From Streptomyces deccanensis (lineage in GTDB: Bacteria; Actinomycetota; Actinomycetes; Streptomycetales; Streptomycetaceae), in assembly GCF_022385335.1 (NCBI RefSeq), contig NZ_CP092431.1, forward strand, positions 4,712,001 through 4,776,000: DNA of 64,000 nt. The letters are read 5' to 3'. The notes under the pieces were generated by a model. The model searched no databases. It was given only the letters and a program-made list of their open reading frames with translations, and was not told the origin of the DNA. Shown in pieces: positions 26,580 to 35,964 of the stretch (positions are counted from its first letter, which is position 1; each line of letters begins with the position of its first letter). The translations under genes and the position numbers were made by a program.

Positions 26580-27998
26580 ATGCCCGTACCCGTACCGCGG
26601 CAGAGAGCGATCCCGGCCGTGGAGAGTGGTCAGGCGCACGCCGTGTCCGCGCCCAGCGGACCGTCCGGAGAGGGGGCTGCCATGAACGCTTCGGCCCTGG
26701 CCCCTGCAGACAACTCCACAAACCCGCCCGGCTCCCACGCCTCCGGCCCCGGCGCCACGGGCCCGGCCCCCCAGCCCGGCCCCACCAACCTCACGGTCCT
26801 CCTCATCGAGGACGACCCGGCGGGTTCCCTCAACGTGCCCGAACTGCTCGACTCGGCGGGCAAACCGATCCGCGTCCGCACCGCCCGCAACCTCACCGAG
26901 GCCCAGCGGCTGCTGACCGACGACGTCAACTGCATCCTCCTGGACCTGGCACTCCCGGCCCCGGCCCGCCCGGCCGACCCGGACACCGAGTCGGCCGACC
27001 GCCCCGACGACGAACTCGCCGTCCTCAAGTACGTCCTGGACCTGGCCCCCCGCCACGCGGTCCTGGCCCTCACCGACTCGGGCGACGCCGAACGCGGCAC
27101 GGAGGCGGTACGGGTGGGCGCACAGGACTACCTGTTCCGGGACGAAGTGGACGGCCGCCTCCTGAGCCGCGCGATCCGCTACGCGGTGGAGCGCAAGCGG
27201 TCCGACACCGCCGAGCGCCGGCTCACCGAGTCCAAGCTGCGCGCTCAGGAGAACGCCCGCCTGGAACGGGGCCTGCTGCCTACCCCGCTCCTGGAGGGCT
27301 CGTCCCTGCGGTTCGCCGCCCGCTACCGGCCGGGCCGTTCCCGCGCCCTGCTCGGCGGCGACTTCTACGACACCGTCCGCACCCCGGACGGCACCGTGCA
27401 CGTGATGATCGGCGACGTCTGCGGGCACGGCCCCGACGAGGCGGCGCTCGGCGTGGAGCTGCGCATCGCCTGGCGGGCGCTGACCTTCGCGGGGCTCTGC
27501 GGCGACGAGCTGCTGTCCACGCTCCAGCGCGTCCTGGAGCACGAGCGCGAGAGCGACGAGATCTTCGCGACGCTCTGCACGGTCGACATCGCCCCCGACG
27601 GCCGCCGGGCGGGCCTCTGCCTGGCGGGCCACCCGTCCCCGCTGATCGCCCGCCACGGCCAGGGCGGTCGGCCGACCCCGCCGGCCGAGCTGCTGCCGTA
27701 CGACAACGGCGGTCCCGCCCTCGGTCTGCTCCCGAACGCCCGCTGGCCGCGCACCCAGATCGAACTGGGCGCCGCGTGGAGTCTGATGCTCTACACCGAC
27801 GGCCTGATCGAGGGCCGGATCGGCCAGGGCAAGGAGCGGCTGGGCCAGGACGGCATGGTGGAGATGGTCCGCCGCCAGCTCGCCGAGGGTCTGCGCGGCG
27901 AGGAACTGCTGCGCGCCGCGGTGAACGAGGTCCGCGCCCTCAACGGCGGCGAACTGACCGACGACGTGGCGGTCCTCCTGCTGGACCGGGAGGCCTGA
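26580..27998 (+). CDS. Response-regulator-linked PP2C/SpoIIE-type protein phosphatase
   Basis: 472 residues from the ATG at 26580, following GGGGGAGGGAAGG. Residues 1-65 are Pro/Ser/Gly-rich. A receiver domain (about 73-210) has LLIEDDPAGS, phospho-acceptor in NCILLDLALP and LALTDSGD. The usual REC lysine position reads DYLFRDE, so the Lys is replaced. An alpha-helical linker leads to the phosphatase domain (about 240-470), with GGDFYDTV, IGDVCGHGPDEAALG and LYTDGLIEGR, the metal-binding aspartates of SpoIIE/RsbU phosphatases. Such proteins dephosphorylate anti-anti-sigma factors in partner-switch stress signalling. No sigma/anti-sigma genes are adjacent, so the target is unknown. Confidence 0.9.
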   Translation: MPVPVPRQRAIPAVESGQAHAVSAPSGPSGEGAAMNASALAPADNSTNPPGSHASGPGATGPAPQPGPTNLTVLLIEDDPAGSLNVPELLDSAGKPIRVRTARNLTEAQRLLTDDVNCILLDLALPAPARPADPDTESADRPDDELAVLKYVLDLAPRHAVLALTDSGDAERGTEAVRVGAQDYLFRDEVDGRLLSRAIRYAVERKRSDTAERRLTESKLRAQENARLERGLLPTPLLEGSSLRFAARYRPGRSRALLGGDFYDTVRTPDGTVHVMIGDVCGHGPDEAALGVELRIAWRALTFAGLCGDELLSTLQRVLEHERESDEIFATLCTVDIAPDGRRAGLCLAGHPSPLIARHGQGGRPTPPAELLPYDNGGPALGLLPNARWPRTQIELGAAWSLMLYTDGLIEGRIGQGKERLGQDGMVEMVRRQLAEGLRGEELLRAAVNEVRALNGGELTDDVAVLLLDREA

Positions 27999-28046
27999 CC
28001 TCCGAGGTGACCTCAGAGATGACCTCCGAGGTGACTTGGGAGGAGG

Positions 28047-28403
28047 TCACCGACCGCCGTTGTACGGGCCGTACGGGCCGTCGCTGCTGGAGCCTCGGTT
28101 GCCGCCGCGGCCACCGCCGCCGGAGATCTGCCGCACCGCGGGACGTACGTCGACGATGTACACGATGCTGGCGATCAGGCCGATGATCGGCAGGAACGAC
28201 AGGAGCGGGAACAGCAGGCTCACGACGAGCGCGATCCCGAGGATGATCAGCCAGAACACCTTGGTCTGCTTGTCCGTCGCACGGAACGCGTCCTCCCGCC
28301 GGAACGCGGCGTCGATCACCGCGAACGCGGCGAGTGCGATCACGACGAGCTGCAACAGCCCCATGAACCCCGCGAAGCCGCTCATCAGCATGGTGCCCAC
28401 CAC
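28047..28403 (-). CDS. DUF2516 family membrane protein
   Basis: 118 residues. A first helix (GLLQLVVIALAAFAVIDAAF), a basic loop with FRATDKQTKVFW, two closely packed helices (LIILGIALVVSLLFPLLSFL and PIIGLIASIVYIVDVRPAV) and a Gly/Ser/Arg/Tyr-rich tail fit DUF2516, a small actinobacterial integral membrane family of unknown function. An alternative start at 28391 (MLMSGF) matches other members equally well. It is convergent with the phosphatase gene. Confidence 0.85.
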   Translation of the reverse strand: MVGTMLMSGFAGFMGLLQLVVIALAAFAVIDAAFRREDAFRATDKQTKVFWLIILGIALVVSLLFPLLSFLPIIGLIASIVYIVDVRPAVRQISGGGGRGGNRGSSSDGPYGPYNGGR

Positions 28404-28467
28404 CGCCCGTTCCGTTCACGCATACGAATGCCGACCGTTTCTCCCACGCGGCCACCGTACCCGTAGA

Positions 28468-28500
28468 ACGGGCCGGCCACCCCAAAGGTGCCCGGCCCGT
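28468..28500 (-). terminator. Hairpin terminator downstream of the HbhA-like gene
   Basis: ACGGGCCGGCCACC and GGTGCCCGGCCCGT arms (one mismatch) with a 5-base loop. Immediately beyond it, three direct copies of GCGAGGTACT lie at 28509-28538. Confidence 0.65.
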
Positions 28501-28632
28501 CGTCTACCGCGAGGTACTGCGAGGTACTGCGAGGTACTGAAATGCTTCAAGAAGCACCACTCGCGTACCCCTCGCTCTGTCACCGACTCCGTCGTCGGTT
28601 ATGTCGCCCACTGGGGCGGCTCGCCGTGCCGC

Positions 28633-29241
28633 TTACTTGGCGGGCGGGGTGGTCTTCTTCGCGGCCGTCGTCTTCCGCGCCGGGGCCTTCTTCGGCGCGG
28701 GCTTCTTGGCGGCGGCGGGCGCGGGCGCGGCCTGGGCCGGAACCGGCTTCGCGGCCGCCGGCTCGTCCTTGACCTCGACCGGCTGGGACTTCGGCTCGAC
28801 GGCGATCGCGAGCTCCTCGATCTCCTCCGCGGCCTCGCCACGCCAGGTCCGCACGGCCTGCTCACCGTGCTCGGCGACCCGCTCGTACGTCTCCCGGGCC
28901 TTCACCGCGTACTCGGCGGCGACGCCGACGCTGCGCAGCGCGAGGTCCTGAGCGGTCTCGCCAAGCTTCTTCAGGTCGGTGTCGAGGGTGCCGATGATCT
29001 CGGTGACCTTGGTCTGGAGGTTCTCCTGGGTCTCCTTGACGCGGGCGGTCGCCTTCTCCTGCACGGCCTTCGGGTCGGTCTGGCGTACGGCGTCGATCTT
29101 GGCCGGCGCCTCGGCGCGCAGCTGCTCGACGAGGCCGGGGACCTTCTTCGCCTGCTGGAGGGCGAGGTCGGCGGTGCCGGCGGCGAAGTAGAAGGGGGTC
29201 GGGTCGGTGACGGCCTTGCGGATGTCGTCGGTGATGGCCAT
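28633..29241 (-). CDS. HbhA-like helical protein with Lys/Ala/Pro tail
   Basis: 202 residues. The N-terminal part (MAITDDIRKAVTDPTPFYFA, then AGTADLALQQAKKVPGLVEQL) and an extended amphipathic helix (about 40-140) resemble mycobacterial heparin-binding hemagglutinin and its Streptomyces homologues. The C-terminal ~40 residues are PAAKKPAPKKAPARKTTA-type, strongly basic and histone-like, suited to binding nucleic acid or polyanions. A role in adhesion is known for mycobacterial HbhA; here it is inferred only. The gene lies downstream of the XRE-type regulator with an 86-bp gap on the same strand, so co-transcription is possible. Confidence 0.82.
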   Translation of the reverse strand: MAITDDIRKAVTDPTPFYFAAGTADLALQQAKKVPGLVEQLRAEAPAKIDAVRQTDPKAVQEKATARVKETQENLQTKVTEIIGTLDTDLKKLGETAQDLALRSVGVAAEYAVKARETYERVAEHGEQAVRTWRGEAAEEIEELAIAVEPKSQPVEVKDEPAAAKPVPAQAAPAPAAAKKPAPKKAPARKTTAAKKTTPPAK

Positions 29242-29327
29242 GGTGAGGGTCCTCCGGTTGGCTTGCGACTGAGGGTTTTGTGTCGTTCTGGTCCGGTTCG
29301 ACAGCTTCGTCGTGGTCGTTCACGTGG

Positions 29328-29858
29328 TCAACTCGCCGTCCGCCGCGGACCGGCATCGCCGCCGTCGGCTGCACGAGGGCCGGGGGCGGACGCTTCTTCG
29401 GCGCCCGCGGAATCCGCCGCCGCGTCGGTCCCCGCGCCGGCGACGTGGTCGGTCCCGACGTCACCCCCGGTCGCCGCCGGTACCTCGCTGTCGACCCCGA
29501 CCCCGATCTCGAATCCGTTCTCCTTGCGGAAGGACTCGTAGATCTGGAGCAGCACCTGCTTCTGCCGCTCGTTCAGCGTGGGATCGGCGAGGATGACGGC
29601 ACGGGTCTCGACCTCGTCCCGGTCCCGCTCGGCGTCGAGGATGCCGGCCCGGACGTACAGCGTCTCGGCGGAGATCCGCAGCGCCTTGGCGACCTGCTGC
29701 AGCACCTCCGCGCTCGGCTTGCGCAGCCCGCGCTCGATCTGGCTCAGATACGGATTCGACACCCCGGCGGCGTCGGCGAGCTGCCTGAGCGACAGCTGCG
29801 CGTTTCGCCGCTGTTCACGCAGGTACTCACCGAGATTGCCGACGTTGAGCGATGCCAT
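29328..29858 (-). CDS. Helix-turn-helix (XRE family) regulator
   Basis: 176 residues from the ATG at 29858. The HTH (about 8-65) is clear: LGEYLREQRRNAQLSLRQLA, then DAAGVSNPYLSQIERGLRKP and SAEVLQQVAKALRIS. A short helical region (LNERQKQVLLQIYESFRKE) follows and then a Gly/Ala/Asp-rich tail. It sits immediately upstream of the HbhA-like gene, a conserved Streptomyces pairing. A TGCAAGCACCCGCTTGCA palindrome at 29890-29907, just upstream of its start, is a plausible autoregulatory operator. Confidence 0.85.
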   Translation of the reverse strand: MASLNVGNLGEYLREQRRNAQLSLRQLADAAGVSNPYLSQIERGLRKPSAEVLQQVAKALRISAETLYVRAGILDAERDRDEVETRAVILADPTLNERQKQVLLQIYESFRKENGFEIGVGVDSEVPAATGGDVGTDHVAGAGTDAAADSAGAEEASAPGPRAADGGDAGPRRTAS

Positions 29859-29889
29859 GCCTCCACCATGCCCCACCCCCGCTAACTAT

Positions 29890-29907
29890 TGCAAGCACCC
29901 GCTTGCA
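29890..29907. promoter_or_regulatory. Palindrome upstream of the XRE regulator
   Basis: TGCAAGCACCCGCTTGCA has 7-bp arms (TGCAAGC / GCTTGCA) around a 4-base centre, 32 bp upstream of the ATG. It lies in a locally AT-richer stretch (CTAACTATTGCAAG), where the promoter should be. Confidence 0.5.
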
Positions 29908-30007
29908 AAAGTGCGCTAGACCACTGCGACGGGGGTAGGGGGCGTAATGTGCCGTCTCGCTGAAGGTGGGCCACTCCCGGTCCATCTGAGTCATCGGGCT
30001 GCGTGTC

Positions 30008-33000
30008 TCAGTCGACCTTGGCCGGTGACGCAGCGGGGTCCTGTCGCCCAGCCGGTGGGCAGCCGGTCCTAGCGGACTGGTCGTGCAGGTAGCGGGACTG
30101 TTCTCGACGGGTGAGGGCGGCGTCGACGGTCCCGCAGATGGTGCGGATCGCGCGGGCCGGGTCGGGCAGGTCGACGTTCCACAGTTCGACGGAGCTGCCC
30201 GTACTGATAGCCAGGGTGCGTCCGTCCGGGCTGAACGCCACCACCCCGGGCGAGCGGGTCGGCAAGGTGCGTCTGGGCTGACTGGTGGCAAGGTCCCACA
30301 ACTGGACCCCTCTGGCGCTGCTTGTGGCCAGGGTGCGGCCATCGGAGCTGAAAGCCAACGACTCCACCTCCCCGCTGACACTGAAGCTGTCCTGGAGCCG
30401 ACCGGTGCGCGCATCCCACGTCTCCACGAGGCCGTTGCCGGCGCTCGCGGTGGCCAGGGTGTGCCCGTCAGGACTGAACGCGAGGGTCAACGGGCTCCGG
30501 CTGCTCGGCTCGATGGTGCGCTGTGTGCGGCCGGTCGCGGCGTCGAGCAGCGTGACCTGGTCGCCGCCCCTGTCCTCGACGTTCACGACGGCAAGGGTGC
30601 GTCCGTCCGGGGTGAACGCCAACGTTCTGACCGATTGGCCATGGCCGGTGCGGACGGTGTGCAGCGCCCCCGTGGAGAGGCGCCAGATCCGCACCCATCC
30701 CTTCCCGCCCGCGACGGCGAGCCGCGTCCCGTCGGGACTGAAGACCGCCCTGATGGCGCCCAGTGCTCGGCTCTGGTGAAGGCGGCCGGTGGCGACATCC
30801 CGCACCTCGATCACCACCCCGTTCTTCACGGCCCTTGCGGCCAGGGCACGCCCGGTCGGGCTGAACCCCGCAGCGCTGAGGCGCCAAACCGAGGAAGGCA
30901 GTTGCTTTCCCTGGAGGGCCAGGTCGGTGTCGAGCGCCAGTGTGGCTTTGCGATCGCCGGTCCTGACATCCCAGACCTGTACCGACCCACGGCCGGGGAG
31001 TCCTTGGTGAACCGCGGCCACCGTGCGCCCGTCCGGACTGAAGGTCATGTCATCAACGGACGCGCCGGCAATGCCTCGAAGAGAGAGCAGCGGCTGATCA
31101 ACGGAGAGGCGGTGGACGCGGATGGTGGGTTCCGAGTAGCTGCTGGTGACCAGGGTGCGGCCGTCCGCGCCGAGGGCCATTGCCATGAGCCCGCGTCCCT
31201 GGTGACCGGCGGTCACGGTGGCTCGCGCCGGGCCGGAAGCGGTGTCCCAGAGTCGGACCGTGTCCGCAGGGCCTGGGATGGCGAGGGTCCGCCCGTCCGG
31301 GGCGAAGGCCACCTGGTCCACCTTCATGGCGCCGTCCCTGATGGTGCGTCGGACGATGCCGGTGGCCACTTCCCGCAGTTGCACCGAACCGTCGGTGCGG
31401 CCAACCGCGTATGTCCGGCCATCGGGGCTGAAACCCAGCCCACGCTCGACCTGCCTGTCGTGGACAGTGCGGGTACGGCCGGTGGCCATATCCCACACCC
31501 GCACCACCCCGTTGCGGCTCATCGCGGCAACGGTGCGTCCGTCAGGGCCGAAGGCGACCACCTCCTCGTCGGTGCGGCTGGTGAAGCTGTGCCGCTTGCG
31601 CCCGGTGGCCACGTCCCATACCCGTACAGCCGCCGGGGAGGACACGGCCACGGCACGACCGTCAGGGCTGAAGTCCATCCCACGTACCGAACCATCGGGG
31701 ACGGTGAGGGTTCTGAGTTTCCTGCCGGTGACCGGATCCCACAGGCCTACCACCGCCCCGGTGCCCCCGGAAGCAGCGACGGCGAGGTTGCTTCCGTCCG
31801 GGCTGAACGCCGCGGCTTCGCTGCTGGTGTTGTGGCCAGTGAACAAGGCTCGTCGGACCCGGCCTCCGGGCAGGTCCCAAATCCGCACCGAGCCGTCTCC
31901 GCTGTGCGCGGCGAGGGTCCGTCCGTCCGGGCTGAGCGCGATGGCGTCCACGGGCTCGGTGCCGCCGGTCAGGCGCTTGCGCAGCGGTAGCGCCGCAGCG
32001 GCGTACAGGGCGGCGGTGGCTTCGCGGGTCTGACTGGTGCGGTACGCGTGGACAGCGAGCAGTGAGGCGAGGTCCGGCTCGGAGTCGAGCAACGCACCGG
32101 ACTGAGCGGCCAGTTGCCGGGACTGGGCGAGGTGCTGGGCGGTGACCGCGCTCTGCCACTGCCCCACAGCGAGGCCTGCGGCGACGAGGGCGAGACACAG
32201 GGCGGTAGTGACCGCGGCCAGCACCAGCCGGTACCGGCGACGCCCCTTCTGCTCGTGGTCACGGCTGGCTTCGAGGAAGGCGTGCTCCAAGTCGGTCAGG
32301 TCCTCGCGCGATGCACCGCCGAAGTGTTCCTGGGCGGCGGCGAGTCGGCTTCCCCGGACCAAGGCTCCGTCCTCACGGCCCAGTTCCTGCCAGGCGTGGG
32401 CGGCGTCGGTCAGATTCCGGTGCACCCGCAGGCGTTCGCGGTCCTCCTCGATCCATCCGCGCAGCCGGGGCCAAGCCGTGATCAGGGCCTCGTGGGCCAA
32501 CTCCACCGTTTCGCCGTCCAGGGTGAGCAGCCGTGCCCCGGCCAGTGCCTCCAACACCTGGGCGGTGTCATTCCGTTCGCTGCCGGACAGTTCGGAGCGG
32601 TCGACGGAACGGCGGGTGTCGGGAGTACCGTCGCCGGGGGCGATCAGCCTCAGCACCACCCGGCGGGCAGCAGCCGCCTGGTCCTCGGTGAACTGGCCGT
32701 AGATCTGCTCGGCGGTCTTGGCGATCGCGCCGTCCAGACATCCCGCCGCTTCGTAGCCCGCCATGGTCAGCGTCTTGCCGCGGCGTCGACGCCAGGTCTC
32801 CAGCAACGCGTGGGACAACAGCGGCAGCCCGCCCGGCGCGTCGGCGACCTCCTTGACCAGCCGGGTCGTAAGGGCGCGTTCCACGGTCAGTCCGGCGGCC
32901 GTGGCCGGCTTGACGACAGCGTCGCGCAGTTCCGCCGGGCTCATCGCACCGGCCAGCAGGTTGGCATCGCACAGTGCGTCGGCCAGGTCGCGATGCTCGG

Positions 33001-33766
33001 CGCAGCGGCCGTAGAAGTCGCCGCGCACGGCCAACAGCACCCGCAAGCGGCTTTCGGGCTGCCGGGCGGCCAGCAGCAGGCCGATAAAGCGGGCACGCTC
33101 GGCGGCATCGCGGCAGAGGGTGAAGACCTCCTCGAACTGATCGACGATCACGAGCGTGTCCGCACCGGCGCCGCCGTCGCGGGGAGCTGCGGGTGTGAGG
33201 AGGGGAGCGTGGGTGCGGGCGGGGCGCTCGCCCGGGGTCAGGATGCGGATCGCGGCCGGACGCAGGTCCGGCTCCTGAGCCTGCCGGAGGACGGGTACCA
33301 GGCCGGCCCGCAGCAGGGAGGACTTGCCGCTGCCGGAGGGGCCGAAGACCGCCGCGAACCGCCGACGGCTCAGCAGGTCCACCAGGTCGGCGGTGAGCTG
33401 CTGTCGACCGAAGAACAAGGCGCTGTCACCGGGTTCGAACCGCGCAAGGCCCCGGTACGGCGGGAGTGTTCCGTCGTTGCCCTGAGAGCCGTCACAGGCG
33501 GACTCCTCCACCGCCTCCCTCCACCGGGCCTCCCACTGCGCCGCATTGCCGCCGCAGCCGCGCACATAGGCCAGGACCACCTGCAGCGTCGGCAGCTGCT
33601 CACCCCCTGCCGCCTGCGACAGCGTGGTCACCGAGTAACCCGCCCGCTGGGCCAGCGCCCGGTAGGTGACCCCGCCCGCCTCCGCCCGCAGCTTGCGTAA
33701 CTCGAACGCGAACCGCTGCACCGGACCCGCCGCCGGATCCACCGGCACCTCACGCCGACCCGCCAC
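30008..33766 (-). CDS. HTH - nSTAND1 NTPase - WD40 (14 repeats) signalling protein
   Basis: 1252 residues from the GTG at 33766, preceded by GGAGGGG. An N-terminal XRE-like HTH (about 15-80: LRAEAGGVTYRALAQRAGYS) is followed by an nSTAND1 NTPase (about 110-520), with Walker A in FGPSGSGKSSLLRAGLVPV and Walker B LVIVDQFEEVF. A single transmembrane helix (about 590-612: LVLAAVTTALCLALVAAGLA) precedes fourteen WD40 units (SPDGRTLA-type), enough for two seven-bladed propellers, ending in a short tail. STAND NTPases are inducible switches, and related architectures act in bacterial anti-phage immunity. No effector domain is recognisable here, so the output is unknown. It stands alone, divergent from an acyltransferase. 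Confidence 0.9.
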   Translation of the reverse strand: MAGRREVPVDPAAGPVQRFAFELRKLRAEAGGVTYRALAQRAGYSVTTLSQAAGGEQLPTLQVVLAYVRGCGGNAAQWEARWREAVEESACDGSQGNDGTLPPYRGLARFEPGDSALFFGRQQLTADLVDLLSRRRFAAVFGPSGSGKSSLLRAGLVPVLRQAQEPDLRPAAIRILTPGERPARTHAPLLTPAAPRDGGAGADTLVIVDQFEEVFTLCRDAAERARFIGLLLAARQPESRLRVLLAVRGDFYGRCAEHRDLADALCDANLLAGAMSPAELRDAVVKPATAAGLTVERALTTRLVKEVADAPGGLPLLSHALLETWRRRRGKTLTMAGYEAAGCLDGAIAKTAEQIYGQFTEDQAAAARRVVLRLIAPGDGTPDTRRSVDRSELSGSERNDTAQVLEALAGARLLTLDGETVELAHEALITAWPRLRGWIEEDRERLRVHRNLTDAAHAWQELGREDGALVRGSRLAAAQEHFGGASREDLTDLEHAFLEASRDHEQKGRRRYRLVLAAVTTALCLALVAAGLAVGQWQSAVTAQHLAQSRQLAAQSGALLDSEPDLASLLAVHAYRTSQTREATAALYAAAALPLRKRLTGGTEPVDAIALSPDGRTLAAHSGDGSVRIWDLPGGRVRRALFTGHNTSSEAAAFSPDGSNLAVAASGGTGAVVGLWDPVTGRKLRTLTVPDGSVRGMDFSPDGRAVAVSSPAAVRVWDVATGRKRHSFTSRTDEEVVAFGPDGRTVAAMSRNGVVRVWDMATGRTRTVHDRQVERGLGFSPDGRTYAVGRTDGSVQLREVATGIVRRTIRDGAMKVDQVAFAPDGRTLAIPGPADTVRLWDTASGPARATVTAGHQGRGLMAMALGADGRTLVTSSYSEPTIRVHRLSVDQPLLSLRGIAGASVDDMTFSPDGRTVAAVHQGLPGRGSVQVWDVRTGDRKATLALDTDLALQGKQLPSSVWRLSAAGFSPTGRALAARAVKNGVVIEVRDVATGRLHQSRALGAIRAVFSPDGTRLAVAGGKGWVRIWRLSTGALHTVRTGHGQSVRTLAFTPDGRTLAVVNVEDRGGDQVTLLDAATGRTQRTIEPSSRSPLTLAFSPDGHTLATASAGNGLVETWDARTGRLQDSFSVSGEVESLAFSSDGRTLATSSARGVQLWDLATSQPRRTLPTRSPGVVAFSPDGRTLAISTGSSVELWNVDLPDPARAIRTICGTVDAALTRREQSRYLHDQSARTGCPPAGRQDPAASPAKVD

Positions 33767-34024
33767 GCCCTCTTCCCCTCCGGCTGTTCCTGCATTCGTT
33801 GTTCGGCCGCCAGCACGGTACTGCCGAACAATGCGCCAGCCACTGAACTCGGTGATGCGAGCGGCGGGAAACGCCCTGCTGGTGGTTGGCGAGCGTTGAG
33901 GCCGCCTGCAGGCGCGGAGGTCTACGTCGCCCCTCGGCGCACTCACCGCCGATTACGGACCACGTCGGCGCGCCCCCCACGACGAGCCCAACCAACACCT
34001 CACCAAAAGGATTTTTGTCCAGGC

Positions 34025-35296
34025 ATGGAATCCCCACCCGTCGCCCCCACTTCACCGGACGACTCACCCTCCATCACTTCACGATTACTCAGAATCATGG
34101 CGAAGGCCGGTCCGTCGCGGTTGGGCTGGCTGGATGCGTTGCGCGGCCTCGCCGCACTCGTCGTGGTGTTCGACCATTCGTCGTACACCTTCATGGCGGA
34201 CTTCCGGCGGGAGTTGATGCCGCAGTTCAACACCAGCCGCTACGGCATCATGGTGTTCTTCCTGGTGAGCGGCTACGTCATCCCCGCGTCGCTGGAGCGC
34301 CGAGGCTGCGTCCGGACGTTCTGGATCGGGCGGATCTTCCGTGTGTATCCGCTGTGGGCGGCTGTCGTCACTGTGCTCCTCGCCGTCAACCTCTCGGGCA
34401 TTGCGGAGATGCGTGACTTCGGTCAGCAGAGCGCTGCCACGGTGGCTGTCGCCCACGTGACCATGCTCCAGGAGTTGCTGGGGACACCCAATCTCCTGCT
34501 GGTCCTGTGGACGCTCTCGTACGAAATGGCCTTCTACTTGCTGGTGGTCGCCCTTTTCACGGTCCGCCTTCACCGGCGGTCTGCGGCGGTCGCCGTCATC
34601 TTGGCCGTGCTCGCCGCTGTGAGCGTGACGGCAGGGGTCGTGCTGCCGGCCTCCGCCCTGTCCGGCGCAGTCGGCACCGGTCCGCTGATCGCGTTCGCCT
34701 CGATCGCCATGGTGGTCGCCATCTGCTGTGCGAGCGCCAGGCCACCCGTACTCCGGGTGCTCGGGGGCGCGTTGGGTGGGGTGCTGGCGCTCGTTCTGGC
34801 CGCATTCAACGGCACGGTACCGCTGTGGGAGGGTCTGGTGATCCTCGCGGTGATGTTCCTCGGCACCGCCGTCTACCGTGCCGAGAACGGTCAGAGCACC
34901 TGGAGGTACACGACGGGCACTGCCGTCGTGGTGGTCGCCTGTGCCATGGGGAGCGCGTACCGGTACGGCGACGGTGACCACTTCACACGGCGCGGCTGGA
35001 TCGTTGCATTCCTACTGGCTGTGCTCACCTTCGGCACCGGACTGGCGTCGCGTCGCCGGCGCATACCGCGTCTGCTGACCGGACTGGGAACGATCAGCTA
35101 CTCGGTCTATTTGGTGCATCCGGTGCTGCTGGCGGTGATCGACAGTACGGTCGGCCGCCGGCGGCAGGACAGTCTTCCGCTCGGAATAGCGTTCTTCGTC
35201 GTGCTGCTGCCCTTGTGCATGCTGACCTATCGTTTCATCGAAGCACCGAGCCGGACCTGGGGCCGCAGGTTGGCCCATCGCGTGCAGCCACCGTGA
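34025..35296 (+). CDS. Acyltransferase family 3 membrane protein
   Basis: 423 residues if the ATG at 34025 is used; a start at 34097 (MAKAGPSRLGWLDALRG) is as likely on homology grounds. The family-3 signature LDALRGLAALVVVFDHS starts helix 1 and contains the catalytic-type His. Around ten transmembrane helices follow, among them TLSYEMAFYLLVVALF and LGTISYSVYLVHPVLL, ending TYRFIEAPSRTWGRRL, the classical OafA/NodX close. These enzymes O-acylate extracellular glycans or secondary metabolites. There is no SGNH domain. The target is unknown. Confidence 0.88.
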   Translation: MESPPVAPTSPDDSPSITSRLLRIMAKAGPSRLGWLDALRGLAALVVVFDHSSYTFMADFRRELMPQFNTSRYGIMVFFLVSGYVIPASLERRGCVRTFWIGRIFRVYPLWAAVVTVLLAVNLSGIAEMRDFGQQSAATVAVAHVTMLQELLGTPNLLLVLWTLSYEMAFYLLVVALFTVRLHRRSAAVAVILAVLAAVSVTAGVVLPASALSGAVGTGPLIAFASIAMVVAICCASARPPVLRVLGGALGGVLALVLAAFNGTVPLWEGLVILAVMFLGTAVYRAENGQSTWRYTTGTAVVVVACAMGSAYRYGDGDHFTRRGWIVAFLLAVLTFGTGLASRRRRIPRLLTGLGTISYSVYLVHPVLLAVIDSTVGRRRQDSLPLGIAFFVVLLPLCMLTYRFIEAPSRTWGRRLAHRVQPP

Positions 35297-35508
35297 CGAG
35301 CGGCCGTGCCGCACCGCCCTTGCAGCGCCACTGCTGACGTGTGGGTACCCGTCCCGGCGCCGACCGTCCGCTGGGCAGCCAGAACCCGACCATGGGGCGT
35401 CAACCCTCCTCTCCCTACAGCACCTTCTCCGTCGACTTGGCGGTGCAGAGACCTGAAAGGGGAGAATCCCGATGACGTCGAACGCGACGTCGGCCTAGCG
35501 TTCCGCGC

Positions 35509-35964
35509 ATGACCTCCCCGGACGACGACACCGACGACAGGCTCAGCGTGACCATCCGCTGCCAGGACAACGCCTCCGTCGGCGTGACCTTCTGCGATCG
35601 GTTCGGCTTCGACGCGGACTCCGTGCACTATGCCGTCGAGCTTCGAGCCCCGGGCCTGACCGCTCGTGTCGACGAGGTCGTCGCCTGGACCTGGGACAGC
35701 GATCTCACCACGTTCCTGGAAGCGCTCGCCGCGGACTACCGGGGATGGGACGGCCAACGGAGTTGGCGGACCGACGACCGAGACCTGGCGGTGTCGGCCG
35801 TCTTCCGTTCCGGCGGCCACGTCGGGCTGACCTGGGCCTTGCGGCCCTGGCCACAGGCCGCTGGAGGCTGGGGAGCCTCGGTGACCACCTGGCTGGAGGC
35901 CGGCGAGCAGATGGCTTCCCTGGCGGCCCACGTCCGGCACTTCCTCACCGGGGAGCAGCACTGA
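35509..35964 (+). CDS. DUF6228 family protein
   Basis: 151 residues. The sequence SVTIRCQDNASVGVTFCDR, HYAVELRAPGLTARVDEVVA, FLEALAADYRGWDGQRSW and WEASVTTWLEAGEQMASLAA-like C-terminal strands fit the small actinobacterial DUF6228 family. No function is known. It is followed with direct overlap by an interrupted gene; the stop TGA lies within CTGACATCC, where a coupled start would be expected. The upstream gap (35297-35508) shows no other gene. Confidence 0.72.
   Translation: MTSPDDDTDDRLSVTIRCQDNASVGVTFCDRFGFDADSVHYAVELRAPGLTARVDEVVAWTWDSDLTTFLEALAADYRGWDGQRSWRTDDRDLAVSAVFRSGGHVGLTWALRPWPQAAGGWGASVTTWLEAGEQMASLAAHVRHFLTGEQH

Noticed and set aside
35297..35508. 68-codon frame between the acyltransferase and DUF6228 genes
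   Set aside because: Pro/Arg/Trp-rich, no ribosome site, no family resemblance.
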